The notes beneath the pieces were generated by a model. That model did not search any database. It had not been told where the DNA came from and saw only the letters and a list, made by a program, of their open reading frames with translations. Shown piece by piece: positions 1 through 5,578 of a stretch of 9,207 bases of DNA. Source of the stretch: Pseudomonadota bacterium (lineage in GTDB: Bacteria > Pseudomonadota > Alphaproteobacteria > Rhizobiales > Rhizobiaceae); contig JAEYXI010000549.1 of NCBI GenBank assembly GCA_023428515.1, positions 1 to 9,207 of the forward strand. Reading direction: 5' to 3'. The position numbers and the translations under genes are program-made. Position 1 is the first letter of the stretch. Each line of letters starts with the position of its first letter.

Positions 1-559
1 GCCCGACCATGCCCACATCGAGTACTGCCGCGGCATCAAGAACCCGCTCGGCCTGAAATGCGGCCCGTCGCTGACGCCGGACGGCCTCCTGCAGCTCATC
101 GACCAGCTGAACCCGGAGAACGAGCCCGGCCGTCTCACGCTGATCGCCCGCTTCGGCGCCGACAAGGTCGCCGAGCACCTGCCTAAGCTGGTGCGCGCGG
201 TAAAGAAGGAAGGCCGCAGCGTCGTCTGGTCGTCGGACCCGATGCACGGCAATACGATCACTGCAGCCGGCTACAAGACCCGGCCGTTCGACCGCATCCT
301 CAAGGAAGTGCAGACCTTTTTCGAGGTGCACCGCGCCGAGGGCACGCATCCCGGTGGCATCCACATCGAGATGACTGGCAAGAACGTGACCGAGTGCACC
401 GGCGGCGCCCGCGCCATCACGGCCGAGGACCTTCACGACCGTTACCACACGCATTGCGACCCGCGCCTCAACGCGGACCAGGCGATCGAGCTGGCTTTCC
501 TGGTCTCGGAGCTTCTGAAGAAGAACACCAGCCAGGTGCACACGGTCGCTGCCGAGTAA
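1..559 (+). CDS. Class II 3-deoxy-7-phosphoheptulonate (DAHP) synthase, C-terminal part, 5' end cut by window
   Basis: The reading frame is open from base 2 and ends at TAA 557-559, giving the last 185 residues. Class II (plant/AroG-Mtb type) DAHP synthase condenses phosphoenolpyruvate and erythrose-4-phosphate in the first step of the shikimate pathway in the cytosol. Family blocks are visible in order: [65 protein letters not shown] and [10 protein letters not shown]. The His of DPMHGNT, the Glu of GGIHIE and the Asp of CDPRLN correspond to known metal ligands of the family. The N-terminal two thirds and the start lie outside the window. A strong terminator follows 21 bp after the stop, so this is the last gene of its transcript. 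The assignment is very safe. I give no symbol because aroF, aroG and aroH are used inconsistently for class II enzymes. Confidence 0.96.
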   Translation, partial: PDHAHIEYCRGIKNPLGLKCGPSLTPDGLLQLIDQLNPENEPGRLTLIARFGADKVAEHLPKLVRAVKKEGRSVVWSSDPMHGNTITAAGYKTRPFDRILKEVQTFFEVHRAEGTHPGGIHIEMTGKNVTECTGGARAITAEDLHDRYHTHCDPRLNADQAIELAFLVSELLKKNTSQVHTVAAE

Positions 560-580
560 GCACCGCAGGGCTTAAAGGAT

Positions 581-610
581 AAAGGCGCCGGACCTCCGGC
601 GCCTTTTGTT
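581..610 (+). terminator. Strong rho-independent terminator, probably bidirectional
   Basis: A 12-bp perfect stem pairs 581-592 (AAAGGCGCCGGA) with 595-606 (TCCGGCGCCTTT), with a CC tip at 593-594, and is followed by T-rich sequence (TTTTGTTT). It starts 21 bp after the DAHP synthase stop. Read on the minus strand, the same stem ends in TTT-ATCC-TTT and lies about 70 bp past the stop of the converging RES toxin gene. It can therefore serve both transcripts. Confidence 0.92.
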
Positions 611-681
611 TATCCACGCTGCGGCATGTGGCGTTATCCTTGCAGCCCATGAACGCCGCGTGCTCGCCATCCTTCTTTGTT

Positions 682-1455
682 TCAGGCTTTTCTTTCCCAC
701 CGCAATCCCGCAATCCGGGGATCGCCGGCGAGATCGATCCGGTCAAAGCCCACGCGCTGGCGCGGGAATTCGCAAAGCGCCTGAACGCCCGAGCCCGAAA
801 GCCTGATGCGCCAGGTCTGGCGGTCGACCGGCTTCGGCTTGGCGAAGACCTGGCAGGACAGCACCGCGACATTGGCGCGTTTTTGGGGATCGCGCACCGA
901 CTGGTAGCGGATCGCGTGAAGCTCGGCCTCCCGTGCGGCGTCGGCCAGCGCCTGGCAGGCCTCGTAGTCGGAAAATTCCGTCCAGCGTGCGCTGTCCTTC
1001 GACAGGGGAGGTTTCGTCAGGTCGATCGCCTTGTCGGTGCGGATCGCCGCCGAGAACGCCGTGTATTCCGCAGCGTCGCTCGGCCATGGCGTATCGGGGG
1101 AGTCCGCGAAGAAGAGCAGTCGGTAGAAGGCCATCTCGGCCACGGCCGTCGCGACCTGCTCGGCCGCATAATAGACGCCGCGGGTTCGCCCGGCGCGGCG
1201 GAAGCGCGATCCCTGCGGATAGACCGAGCCGTAGCGGAAGGGGGTAGCGAGCAGATAGTCGAGGTGCCGGCACTCCTGGGGGATCGTCGGCTTCGTCTCC
1301 TCGATCAGGTCCTCCAGCAGCGCCTGCTCGTCCAGCGTGTCGACCAGCTTCAGCGTGGAGACGCGGTGCTGAGCCTCGACTAGGCGCCAGACCTTGCCTT
1401 CCAGCCTGAACGCTTCAGACGAGAGCGCGCCGGCTGTCCAGGTACGCGATGACAT
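682..1455 (-). CDS. RES-domain toxin of a Xre/RES toxin-antitoxin system
   Basis: The product is 257 aa from ATG 1455; an in-frame TTG at 1470 would add five residues. RES toxins (MbcT, ParT, Res) act on NAD+, destroying it or using it to ADP-ribosylate targets. The fold is related to ADP-ribosyltransferases. Visible hallmarks are Arg84 in GSRFRR, Tyr96 with Glu107 in GVYYAAEQVATAVAEMAF, and Ser186 in IRYQSVRDPQKRANVAVL. These fit the conserved Arg/Tyr/Glu/Ser core. The protein is longer than the compact family members (about 150-190 aa), with about 75 residues before the first core Arg, as in the larger ParT-like subgroup. The start lies inside the 3' end of the antitoxin gene (overlap 1415-1455), which suggests translational coupling; I see no convincing separate Shine-Dalgarno. 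The stop faces the terminator at 581-610. Family assignment is good. Whether it degrades NAD+ or ADP-ribosylates a protein cannot be read from sequence alone. Confidence 0.88.
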   Translation of the reverse strand: MSSRTWTAGALSSEAFRLEGKVWRLVEAQHRVSTLKLVDTLDEQALLEDLIEETKPTIPQECRHLDYLLATPFRYGSVYPQGSRFRRAGRTRGVYYAAEQVATAVAEMAFYRLLFFADSPDTPWPSDAAEYTAFSAAIRTDKAIDLTKPPLSKDSARWTEFSDYEACQALADAAREAELHAIRYQSVRDPQKRANVAVLSCQVFAKPKPVDRQTWRIRLSGSGVQALCEFPRQRVGFDRIDLAGDPRIAGLRWERKA

Positions 1456-1795
1456 CGAACAGTCCGGCAATCGTCATGATCTTTTCCAGCGGGCGGGCCT
1501 CCAGCGCGAGGTTGGGGTTCTTTATCCAAGCCCTTGCGACCGTCTCGTCGCCGCCGACGATCGCGTCCAGCGAGCGGAAAAGCCTGACGAACAGCACGCC
1601 GAGCTCGAAAGGCTTGGTGCCGCGTTCGAGAGAAAAATCCTTGCGTCGCATGCGCGATACGGTCGCCTCCGAGACGCCGAGAACCCCGGACAGCGATCTG
1701 GCGCTTACGCCAAGCTGATCGGCGGCACGGATCACGGCTTCGGTAAGCACCGTGGCTTCCGCCGCCGGCCTCAAGCCGCTTCTTGGCTCAAGCAT
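1415..1795 (-). CDS. Xre/MbcA/ParS-type antitoxin (HTH plus DUF2384)
   Basis: The product is 126 aa. It should neutralise the RES toxin encoded immediately downstream and repress its own operon. An Xre-like helix-turn-helix lies at about residues 17-52 (LGVSARSLSGVLGVSEATVSRM). The C-terminal half (about 60-126) has the DUF2384 toxin-binding character, including a FVRLFRSLDAIVGGDETVARAWIKNPN stretch that matches the family pattern of L-x-G-x-x-x-x-A-x-x-W-x-x-x-x-N. In these families the C-terminal tail inserts into the toxin active site. Two ATGs are possible. The one at 1807 (130 aa) has no Shine-Dalgarno, whereas the one at 1795 has GGAG six bases upstream, so I prefer 1795. Gene order antitoxin-toxin and the overlap are typical for the class. 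A palindrome spans the start region (separate entry). Confidence 0.87.
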   Translation of the reverse strand: MLEPRSGLRPAAEATVLTEAVIRAADQLGVSARSLSGVLGVSEATVSRMRRKDFSLERGTKPFELGVLFVRLFRSLDAIVGGDETVARAWIKNPNLALEARPLEKIMTIAGLFDVIAYLDSRRALV

Positions 1796-1800
1796 ACGAA

Positions 1801-1816
1801 TCTCCATTTCTGGAGA
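1801..1816 (-). promoter_or_regulatory. Palindrome over antitoxin start: candidate operator and/or SD-hiding hairpin
   Basis: The + strand reads TCTCCA-TTTC-TGGAGA, a perfect 6-bp inverted repeat with a 4-nt centre. On the transcribed (minus-sense) RNA it becomes UCUCCA-GAAA-UGGAGA, a stem capped by a GAAA (GNRA) tetraloop. The 3' arm contains the GGAG that I take as the Shine-Dalgarno of the antitoxin ATG at 1795. As DNA, such a palindrome beside the -10 region would suit autorepression by the Xre antitoxin. As RNA, it could mask the ribosome site. The repeat is seen directly; both functions are inferred. Confidence 0.5.
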
Positions 1817-1817
1817 A

Positions 1818-1846
1818 AATATAGTGCAGGAAAGTTCACAAGGAAA
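1818..1846 (-). promoter_or_regulatory. Possible promoter for the toxin-antitoxin operon
   Basis: On the minus strand TATATT (1818-1823) is preceded, after a 17-bp spacer, by TTTCCT (1841-1846). The -10 is good and the -35 is weak. Its position puts the transcript start in or just before the 1801-1816 palindrome, which would then sit at the 5' end of the mRNA. The element lies in the 69-bp gap after the diguanylate cyclase stop, so read-through from that gene is also possible. Confidence 0.35.
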
Positions 1847-1864
1847 GAGGGGCCTTCGACTGGC

Positions 1865-2938
1865 TCATTCCGTCTTATAGAGCATCCACCCCTTGCCGGT
1901 CCGCTCCGGCAGCGCCGAAAACCGCGTCACGCGGTTGCGGCCGGTCACTTTCGAGCGGTAAAGCGCCCGGTCGCATTTCGAATAGAGATCTTCGGGGCCT
2001 TCCGCCTCGGACGCCATGCAGATGCCCATCGAAACGGTCACCGAGCCGTAGTGGACCCCGGTCCGGCTGTCCACGAAAGGCGTCTGTTCGATGAGCAGGC
2101 GTATGCGGTCGGCAATCTCGGAAGTCGCATCTTCGCTCGCGCCTTCGACGATCAGCGCGAATTCCTCGCCGCCGGTACGCGCGACGAACATGTCAGCGCG
2201 GATCGAGGAGCGCAGTATGTCGGCCACGCCCTGCAGGATCTTGTCGCCGACGGGATGGCCGAAGCGGTCGTTGATCGCCTTGAAGCGGTCGATGTCGGCC
2301 AGGATCAGCGCCTTGAACAATATGCCGCGGTTGCTGTTGTAGATGCCGGCGATCTCGCGGTCGAAGGCCCGCCGGTTCCAGATCTGCGTCAGCGGGTCTG
2401 TGTTGGCGAGGCGCTTGTATTCCTCGAGCTTGGACTTGACGCTCTCCAACTCATTCGACTTGTCGGAGAGGGCGCTCGCGACCTCCTTGCCGTGGTCGAT
2501 GGTGGAGGTGGTGGCGACCGACATGACCTCGACGATCTTCTGCAAGAGGTCCTTGCTGACCAGCCGCCCGTTCAGGCCTTCCGCCGTCTGGTCGAGCATG
2601 CGGCCATATTTCTCGACATGGCTGCGCTCGTTGCGCAGGATCGCGGCAATGTCCTCCAACTCGCCGGCGATCGTCTCGCGCGCCTGCTCGACGATGCCGC
2701 TGGCATGATTGCCGGCGAAATATTTGCGGCCGATACGGTCGAGTTCGTCCTGGGTCGGCCGCTTGCTCAGCGACACGACCTCCAGGCTGAGTTCCTGGTT
2801 CGAGCCGGACAGCGCCTCGTAGAATATCTCGTAATTGCGGGGCAGGGCGATCACGCCGAGTTGGCGCATCGTCAGGAGAACGGAACTCGCCAGGTCCGAA
2901 GCCTGATCCACCGCGGCGCTTGCAGGCTGCATTTTCAT
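1865..2938 (-). CDS. GGDEF-domain diguanylate cyclase
   Basis: The product is 357 aa from ATG 2938. A second ATG at 2932 is better spaced from the AAGGTGGA Shine-Dalgarno, and a GTG at 2983 would add 15 residues. GGDEF enzymes make cyclic di-GMP from two GTP. The C-terminal domain (about 180-340) is complete: LANTDPLTQIWNRRAFD, LADIDRFKAINDRFGHPVGDKIL with metal and GTP-binding residues, the active-site signature GGEEF at about 256-260, and a closing YRSKVTGRNRV. The allosteric I-site is imperfect: Arg is at -9 from GGEEF but the Asp is at -7 rather than -6 (RADM, not RxxD). The N-terminal half (about 10-180) has no membrane segment or recognisable sensor domain. It looks helical and its last part (about 155-180) is probably the coiled coil that dimerises such enzymes. 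The general character resembles cytosolic rhizobial/Caulobacter DgcB-like enzymes. The signal sensed is unknown. Confidence 0.93.
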   Translation of the reverse strand: MKMQPASAAVDQASDLASSVLLTMRQLGVIALPRNYEIFYEALSGSNQELSLEVVSLSKRPTQDELDRIGRKYFAGNHASGIVEQARETIAGELEDIAAILRNERSHVEKYGRMLDQTAEGLNGRLVSKDLLQKIVEVMSVATTSTIDHGKEVASALSDKSNELESVKSKLEEYKRLANTDPLTQIWNRRAFDREIAGIYNSNRGILFKALILADIDRFKAINDRFGHPVGDKILQGVADILRSSIRADMFVARTGGEEFALIVEGASEDATSEIADRIRLLIEQTPFVDSRTGVHYGSVTVSMGICMASEAEGPEDLYSKCDRALYRSKVTGRNRVTRFSALPERTGKGWMLYKTE

Positions 2939-3086
2939 TCCACCTTGCGTCGTTACGGCTCCGCCGTCGCCGGGTGTTGCCACCGTCGACGGACAAAACG
3001 GCCGGGCTCGGGGAGCGCCAAGCGGAAGAAGAATGCTGTCATGCCACGAAGATGCACACGCCCCCGAGGCACCTCCGTATTCCAGG

Positions 3087-3092
3087 ATTATA
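3087..3092 (-). promoter_or_regulatory. Candidate -10 hexamer for the diguanylate cyclase
   Basis: Consensus TATAAT lies on the minus strand, about 150 bp before the cyclase ATG. At spacings of 16-18 bp the upstream hexamers (GAAAAT, GGAAAA, AGGAAA) are poor -35 matches, so promoter identity is uncertain. Confidence 0.3.
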
Positions 3093-3211
3093 GGAAGGGC
3101 CGCGCTAAATTTTCCTTAATTTCAAAAGGCTTGCGCCTGGCAACTGCCGCTGCGGAACGGGACGCATCGCGCTTGAAGGTCGAGCATGCGGCAGACTTGG
3201 CGGCTGTCGCA

Positions 3212-3237
3212 AAATCTTCAGCAAAGCCGCAAGATTT
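3212..3237. repeat. 7-bp inverted repeat upstream of GFA-family gene
   Basis: AAATCTT (3212-3218), a 12-bp spacer and AAGATTT (3231-3237) form a perfect inverted repeat with 19 bp between arm centres. It ends 35 bp before the ATG at 3273. Geometry and position would suit a dimeric repressor or activator site, but no cognate regulator is encoded nearby. Function is only inferred. Confidence 0.35.
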
Positions 3238-3272
3238 CTGCAAGAACGTGTAGAGATCAAGGGGAGTAACGC

Positions 3273-3692
3273 ATGACGAATTTGCACAACGGGTCTTGTC
3301 TTTGCGGCGCGGTGCGCTTCGCTGCTTCAGGTCCGCTGAGGGGCGTGGTCTATTGCCACTGCTCGCAATGCCGCAAGCAGACCGGCCATTATTACGCCGC
3401 TACCAATGTTGCCGACGGCGATCTGACCATCGAAGGTCAGGAAAAAATCACCTGGTATCGGGCGTCGCCCTACGCGAGACGGGGATTCTGCTCGGTCTGC
3501 GGCTCGGCGCTGTTCTGGAAGCACAACACGTCGGACGAGATTTCAGTGATGGCCGGCGCTTTCGAACAGCCCAGCGGATTGAAGGCGGAGGCGCATATCT
3601 TCGTCGTCGACAAGGGGGACTATTACGAGATCACCGACGGCCTGCCGCAGTTCGAGCGCTCGACGCCCGATATCAAGGTAGCCGACGACTGA
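3273..3692 (+). CDS. GFA/CENP-V family zinc-binding protein
   Basis: The product is 139 aa. This family (named after glutathione-dependent formaldehyde-activating enzyme Gfa, also CENP-V) has a beta-rich fold carrying two structural or catalytic zinc sites. Ligands are visible in order: Cys9 and Cys11 (SCLCGAVRF), Cys28, Cys30 and Cys33 (CHCSQCRKQTG), and Cys73 with Cys76 (GFCSVCGSALFW). Length and motif spacing are standard for the small bacterial single-domain members. ATG 3273 has a strong Shine-Dalgarno (AAGGGGAG, spacing 6). Many members are annotated as formaldehyde-glutathione adduct enzymes, but for most the substrate is unknown. No formaldehyde or glutathione gene lies alongside, so I do not claim that activity. 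It is followed 99 bp later by dgkA with no obvious terminator between. Confidence 0.92.
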   Translation: MTNLHNGSCLCGAVRFAASGPLRGVVYCHCSQCRKQTGHYYAATNVADGDLTIEGQEKITWYRASPYARRGFCSVCGSALFWKHNTSDEISVMAGAFEQPSGLKAEAHIFVVDKGDYYEITDGLPQFERSTPDIKVADD

Positions 3693-3791
3693 ACCCTGCG
3701 ACCCGAAAGGCGCCGTTCGCCGGTAAAATCCATTCCCATTTTCGCAATTCATGCTGTAAAGCGTCGCCTTCCGTCCGTTCGAGGGATATTC

Positions 3792-4151
3792 ATGGAACGC
3801 CTGATCAAGGCCTGGCAGAATTCGGTTCGTGCCTTCAGCAAGCTTTCGGTGTCGGAAAAGGCTTTCCAGCAGGAACTGGCATTGCTCGCGGTCGCCATTC
3901 CCGCAGCCTGGTTCCTGTCTACGTCATGGCGCGGTTATTGGCTGCTCATCGGCGCGGTGCTGCTTCTCATCATGGTCGAAGTGCTGAACACCGGCATCGA
4001 AGCCGCGTGCGACGCGGTCTCGCGCGAATTCCATATCGATATCCAACTTGCCAAGGATTGCGGCTCGCTGGCCGTGCTGATCTCGATCCTGATCGCGCTG
4101 ATCGTCTGGGGCCTCGCGGTGGTCGAGACAGTTTCGGGAATACCGCTCTAG
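3792..4151 (+). CDS. dgkA: Diacylglycerol kinase, prokaryotic DgkA type
   Basis: The product is 119 aa. It is an inner-membrane enzyme that phosphorylates diacylglycerol with ATP to phosphatidic acid, recycling lipid left over from periplasmic glucan and related syntheses. The family signature EVLNTGIEAACD (63-74) carries the ATP/Mg ligands; Asn66 and Glu70 match the key Asn/Glu of E. coli DgkA. Glu28 in FQQELALLA and the AKDCGSLAV block (87-95) also match. Three membrane segments are expected at about 29-46, 49-66 and 93-113, after a short amphipathic N-terminal helix. Length is typical. ATG 3792 follows GAGGGA at spacing 5. The gene converges on the DUF1003 gene with overlapping stop codons, so no terminator can separate them. 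Confidence 0.95.
   Translation: MERLIKAWQNSVRAFSKLSVSEKAFQQELALLAVAIPAAWFLSTSWRGYWLLIGAVLLLIMVEVLNTGIEAACDAVSREFHIDIQLAKDCGSLAVLISILIALIVWGLAVVETVSGIPL
4148..4151. other. Shared CTAG: overlapping stop codons of convergent genes
   Basis: The tetranucleotide CTAG contains TAG of dgkA (4149-4151, plus) and TAG of the DUF1003 gene (4148-4150, minus, read as CTA on plus). The two coding regions therefore overlap by 4 bp tail to tail. Confidence 0.97.
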
Positions 4152-4717
4152 CCGCGGCGACCCGTTACCAGCGCCTCTATGCGGTCGAGTTGGGCGGAGA
4201 GCTTCGCCATGTCGTCGCGTAGTGTCATGATCTGGCTGTGGCGCATCTCGTCGAACTTCTCGTGCAGCGCCATGATCTCGATCTCGGCCTTCAAATTCAC
4301 CTCGTAATCGTGCGAGGCATCGAGACGGTCGCGCTCGCTCTGCCGGTTCTGCGACATCATGATGATCGGTGCCTGCAGCGCCGCGACCATCGACAGCACG
4401 AGATTGAGGAAGATGAAGGGGTAGGGGTCGAAGCCCTCGCGACCAAGGAGCCAGGCGTTGCCTGATGTCCAGAGGACCAGGAAGATGATGGCGGTTACGA
4501 TGAAGCTCCAGGAGCCGCCGATCCTGGCAATTGCGTCAGCCAGGCGGTCACCCAAACCCTCGCCATGCGCAATTGCAACATTGACGTCCCGCGAGATCGG
4601 CTTGCGCTCCACGGTGCTCTCGAGGACGCGGCTTTCCTGCTCGCTCAGGGCTTCGGGGCGGCGTTTCAGCCAGCGTCCGGCAAGTTCGGCAACGGTTTTC
4701 GCCACGGCTTCCTCCAT
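4148..4717 (-). CDS. DUF1003 family membrane protein
   Basis: The product is 189 aa from ATG 4717. The frame is open further upstream to 5149, but that part lies antisense to the next gene. DUF1003 proteins have no established biochemical function. Conserved blocks seen are GEGLGDRLADAIARIGGSWSFI (52-73), FDPYPFIFLNLVLSMVAALQAPIIMMSQNRQ (about 96-126) and DYEVNLKAEIEI. Two membrane helices are expected at about 70-90 and 100-121, with a charged, probably coiled-coil cytoplasmic tail from about 126 to the end. Start choice: ATG 4717 has no clear Shine-Dalgarno, whereas GTG at 4705 (codon 5) is preceded by GGAGG at a good spacing and could be the true start. It is divergent from the glycosylase gene (72 bp between starts). 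Confidence 0.9.
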   Translation of the reverse strand: MEEAVAKTVAELAGRWLKRRPEALSEQESRVLESTVERKPISRDVNVAIAHGEGLGDRLADAIARIGGSWSFIVTAIIFLVLWTSGNAWLLGREGFDPYPFIFLNLVLSMVAALQAPIIMMSQNRQSERDRLDASHDYEVNLKAEIEIMALHEKFDEMRHSQIMTLRDDMAKLSAQLDRIEALVTGRRG

Positions 4718-4789
4718 GCTCGACTCGGCTTGGCAGCCACGCCTCCATATAGGAGTATGCCGGCCCGTCGGAAAAGCAGGGGCCGAGCG

Positions 4790-5503
4790 ATGACAAGCTT
4801 CAAGAAGATTCGGGAGCGTGCCGCCAAGCGCAAGGGCGGCGATGCGGCGCTGAACAAGCTGCTCGGCGCGAGACCCGACAATGCGAAGCTGAAGAAAGTG
4901 CCGGACAGTCGTATCCTCTCCACCATGGCCGAGCGTATATTCTCCGCAGGCTTCGTCTGGTCGGTAATCGAGCAGAAATGGCCGGGTTTCGAAGAAGCGT
5001 TCCTGGGCTTCGAACCGAAGGTTCTTCTCTTCCAGCCGGAGGATTTCTGGCACGACCTGACTTCCGACAAGCGCATCGTACGTAACGGCCAGAAGATCAT
5101 GTCGGTGCGTGAGAACGCCGCTTTCGTTGAGCGCATATCCAGGGAGCACGGAAGCTTCGGCAAATTCCTGGCGGCCTGGCCGGCCGACGACCAGATCGGG
5201 CTGACGGCCTTCCTGGGCAAGAACGGCAGCCGGCTCGGTGGCGCCACTGGCCGCTACCTGCTGCGATGGCTGGGCTGGGATACTTACATCGTCTCACGCG
5301 ACATGGTCGCCGCATTGCGCGATGCGGGTCTGGACATCGCCGAGGAGCCGACCTCCAAGAAGGACCTGCAGAAGGTGCAGGATCAGATCAACGCATGGGT
5401 CAAGGAAACCGGGCTGCCGCGCATGCACATCTCGCGCATCCTCTCCATGTCGATCGGCGAGAACAATCCGCCCGAGGTCCTGCAGGCCTACATGGGCGAA
5501 TAG
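4790..5503 (+). CDS. DNA-3-methyladenine glycosylase I-like protein (Tag/HhH-GPD superfamily)
   Basis: The product is 237 aa. Tag enzymes remove 3-methyladenine from alkylated DNA in base excision repair. Resemblance to the adenine-glycosylase family is seen in ERIFSAGFVWSVIEQKWPGFEEAFLGFEP (48-76; E. coli Tag has AGLSW...LKKRENYRACFHQFDP) and in DKRIVRNGQKIMSVRENAAF (Tag: AGIIRHRGKIQAIIGNARAY). It departs from Tag in lacking the N-terminal Cys/His and C-terminal His/Cys of the zinc snap. The catalytic-region Glu of Tag appears shifted or replaced (Glu48-Arg49 before the AG-W motif). It also has a basic N-terminal extension of about 38 residues and a longer C-terminus. It therefore belongs to a divergent subgroup usually annotated as methyladenine glycosylase, and substrate range is uncertain. 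ATG 4790 has AGGGG at spacing 7. nadE starts 75 bp downstream in the same direction. Confidence 0.8.
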   Translation: MTSFKKIRERAAKRKGGDAALNKLLGARPDNAKLKKVPDSRILSTMAERIFSAGFVWSVIEQKWPGFEEAFLGFEPKVLLFQPEDFWHDLTSDKRIVRNGQKIMSVRENAAFVERISREHGSFGKFLAAWPADDQIGLTAFLGKNGSRLGGATGRYLLRWLGWDTYIVSRDMVAALRDAGLDIAEEPTSKKDLQKVQDQINAWVKETGLPRMHISRILSMSIGENNPPEVLQAYMGE

Positions 5504-5578
5504 GGCGAGAAGTGGCACAAGCGATGGTGGCAGGCATCGGCATTGCGGGTGATTGAACGCCGCGCTACATCGCTCGCC

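Larger units (their letters stand above)
2939..3272. other. Divergent intergenic region between cyclase and GFA-family gene
   Basis: These 334 bp carry no convincing gene. The long plus-strand frame open across them is a GC-rich shadow of the cyclase strand. Contents seen are a perfect TATAAT on the minus strand at 3087-3092 without a good -35, AT-rich sequence at 3106-3125 (AAATT-6-AATTT), a short AGGC-TTGC-GCCT inverted repeat at about 3127-3138, and a 7-bp inverted repeat at 3212-3237. A clear Shine-Dalgarno, AAGGGGAG (3259-3266), precedes the plus-strand gene at 3273. The stretch presumably holds both divergent promoters. The cyclase mRNA would have a leader of roughly 140 nt if the TATAAT is used. 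Confidence 0.55.

Noticed and set aside
609..618. TTATCCACG, one mismatch from a DnaA box
   Set aside because: It is a single copy beside a terminator, with no cluster, AT-rich unwinding region or origin-linked genes nearby.
1394..3253. Very long plus-strand open frame (about 619 codons) across the antitoxin and cyclase genes
   Set aside because: It is antisense to two genes with clear domain signatures, its translation resembles no family, and it arises from GC-biased codon use on the other strand.
3693..3791. Possible promoter or terminator in the GFA-dgkA gap
   Set aside because: GGCG/CGCC repeats near 3710-3724 lack a T-run, and no hexamer pair with acceptable spacing was found; only the GAGGGA ribosome site is convincing.
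4742..4756. CTCC-ATATA-GGAG in the DUF1003/glycosylase divergent gap
   Set aside because: Only 4 bp per arm; expected by chance at this length, and the flanking promoter-like hexamers are poor.
4718..5149. Upstream extension of the DUF1003 frame
   Set aside because: It overlaps the glycosylase gene entirely on the opposite strand and has no family similarity; DUF1003 homology starts only after 4717.
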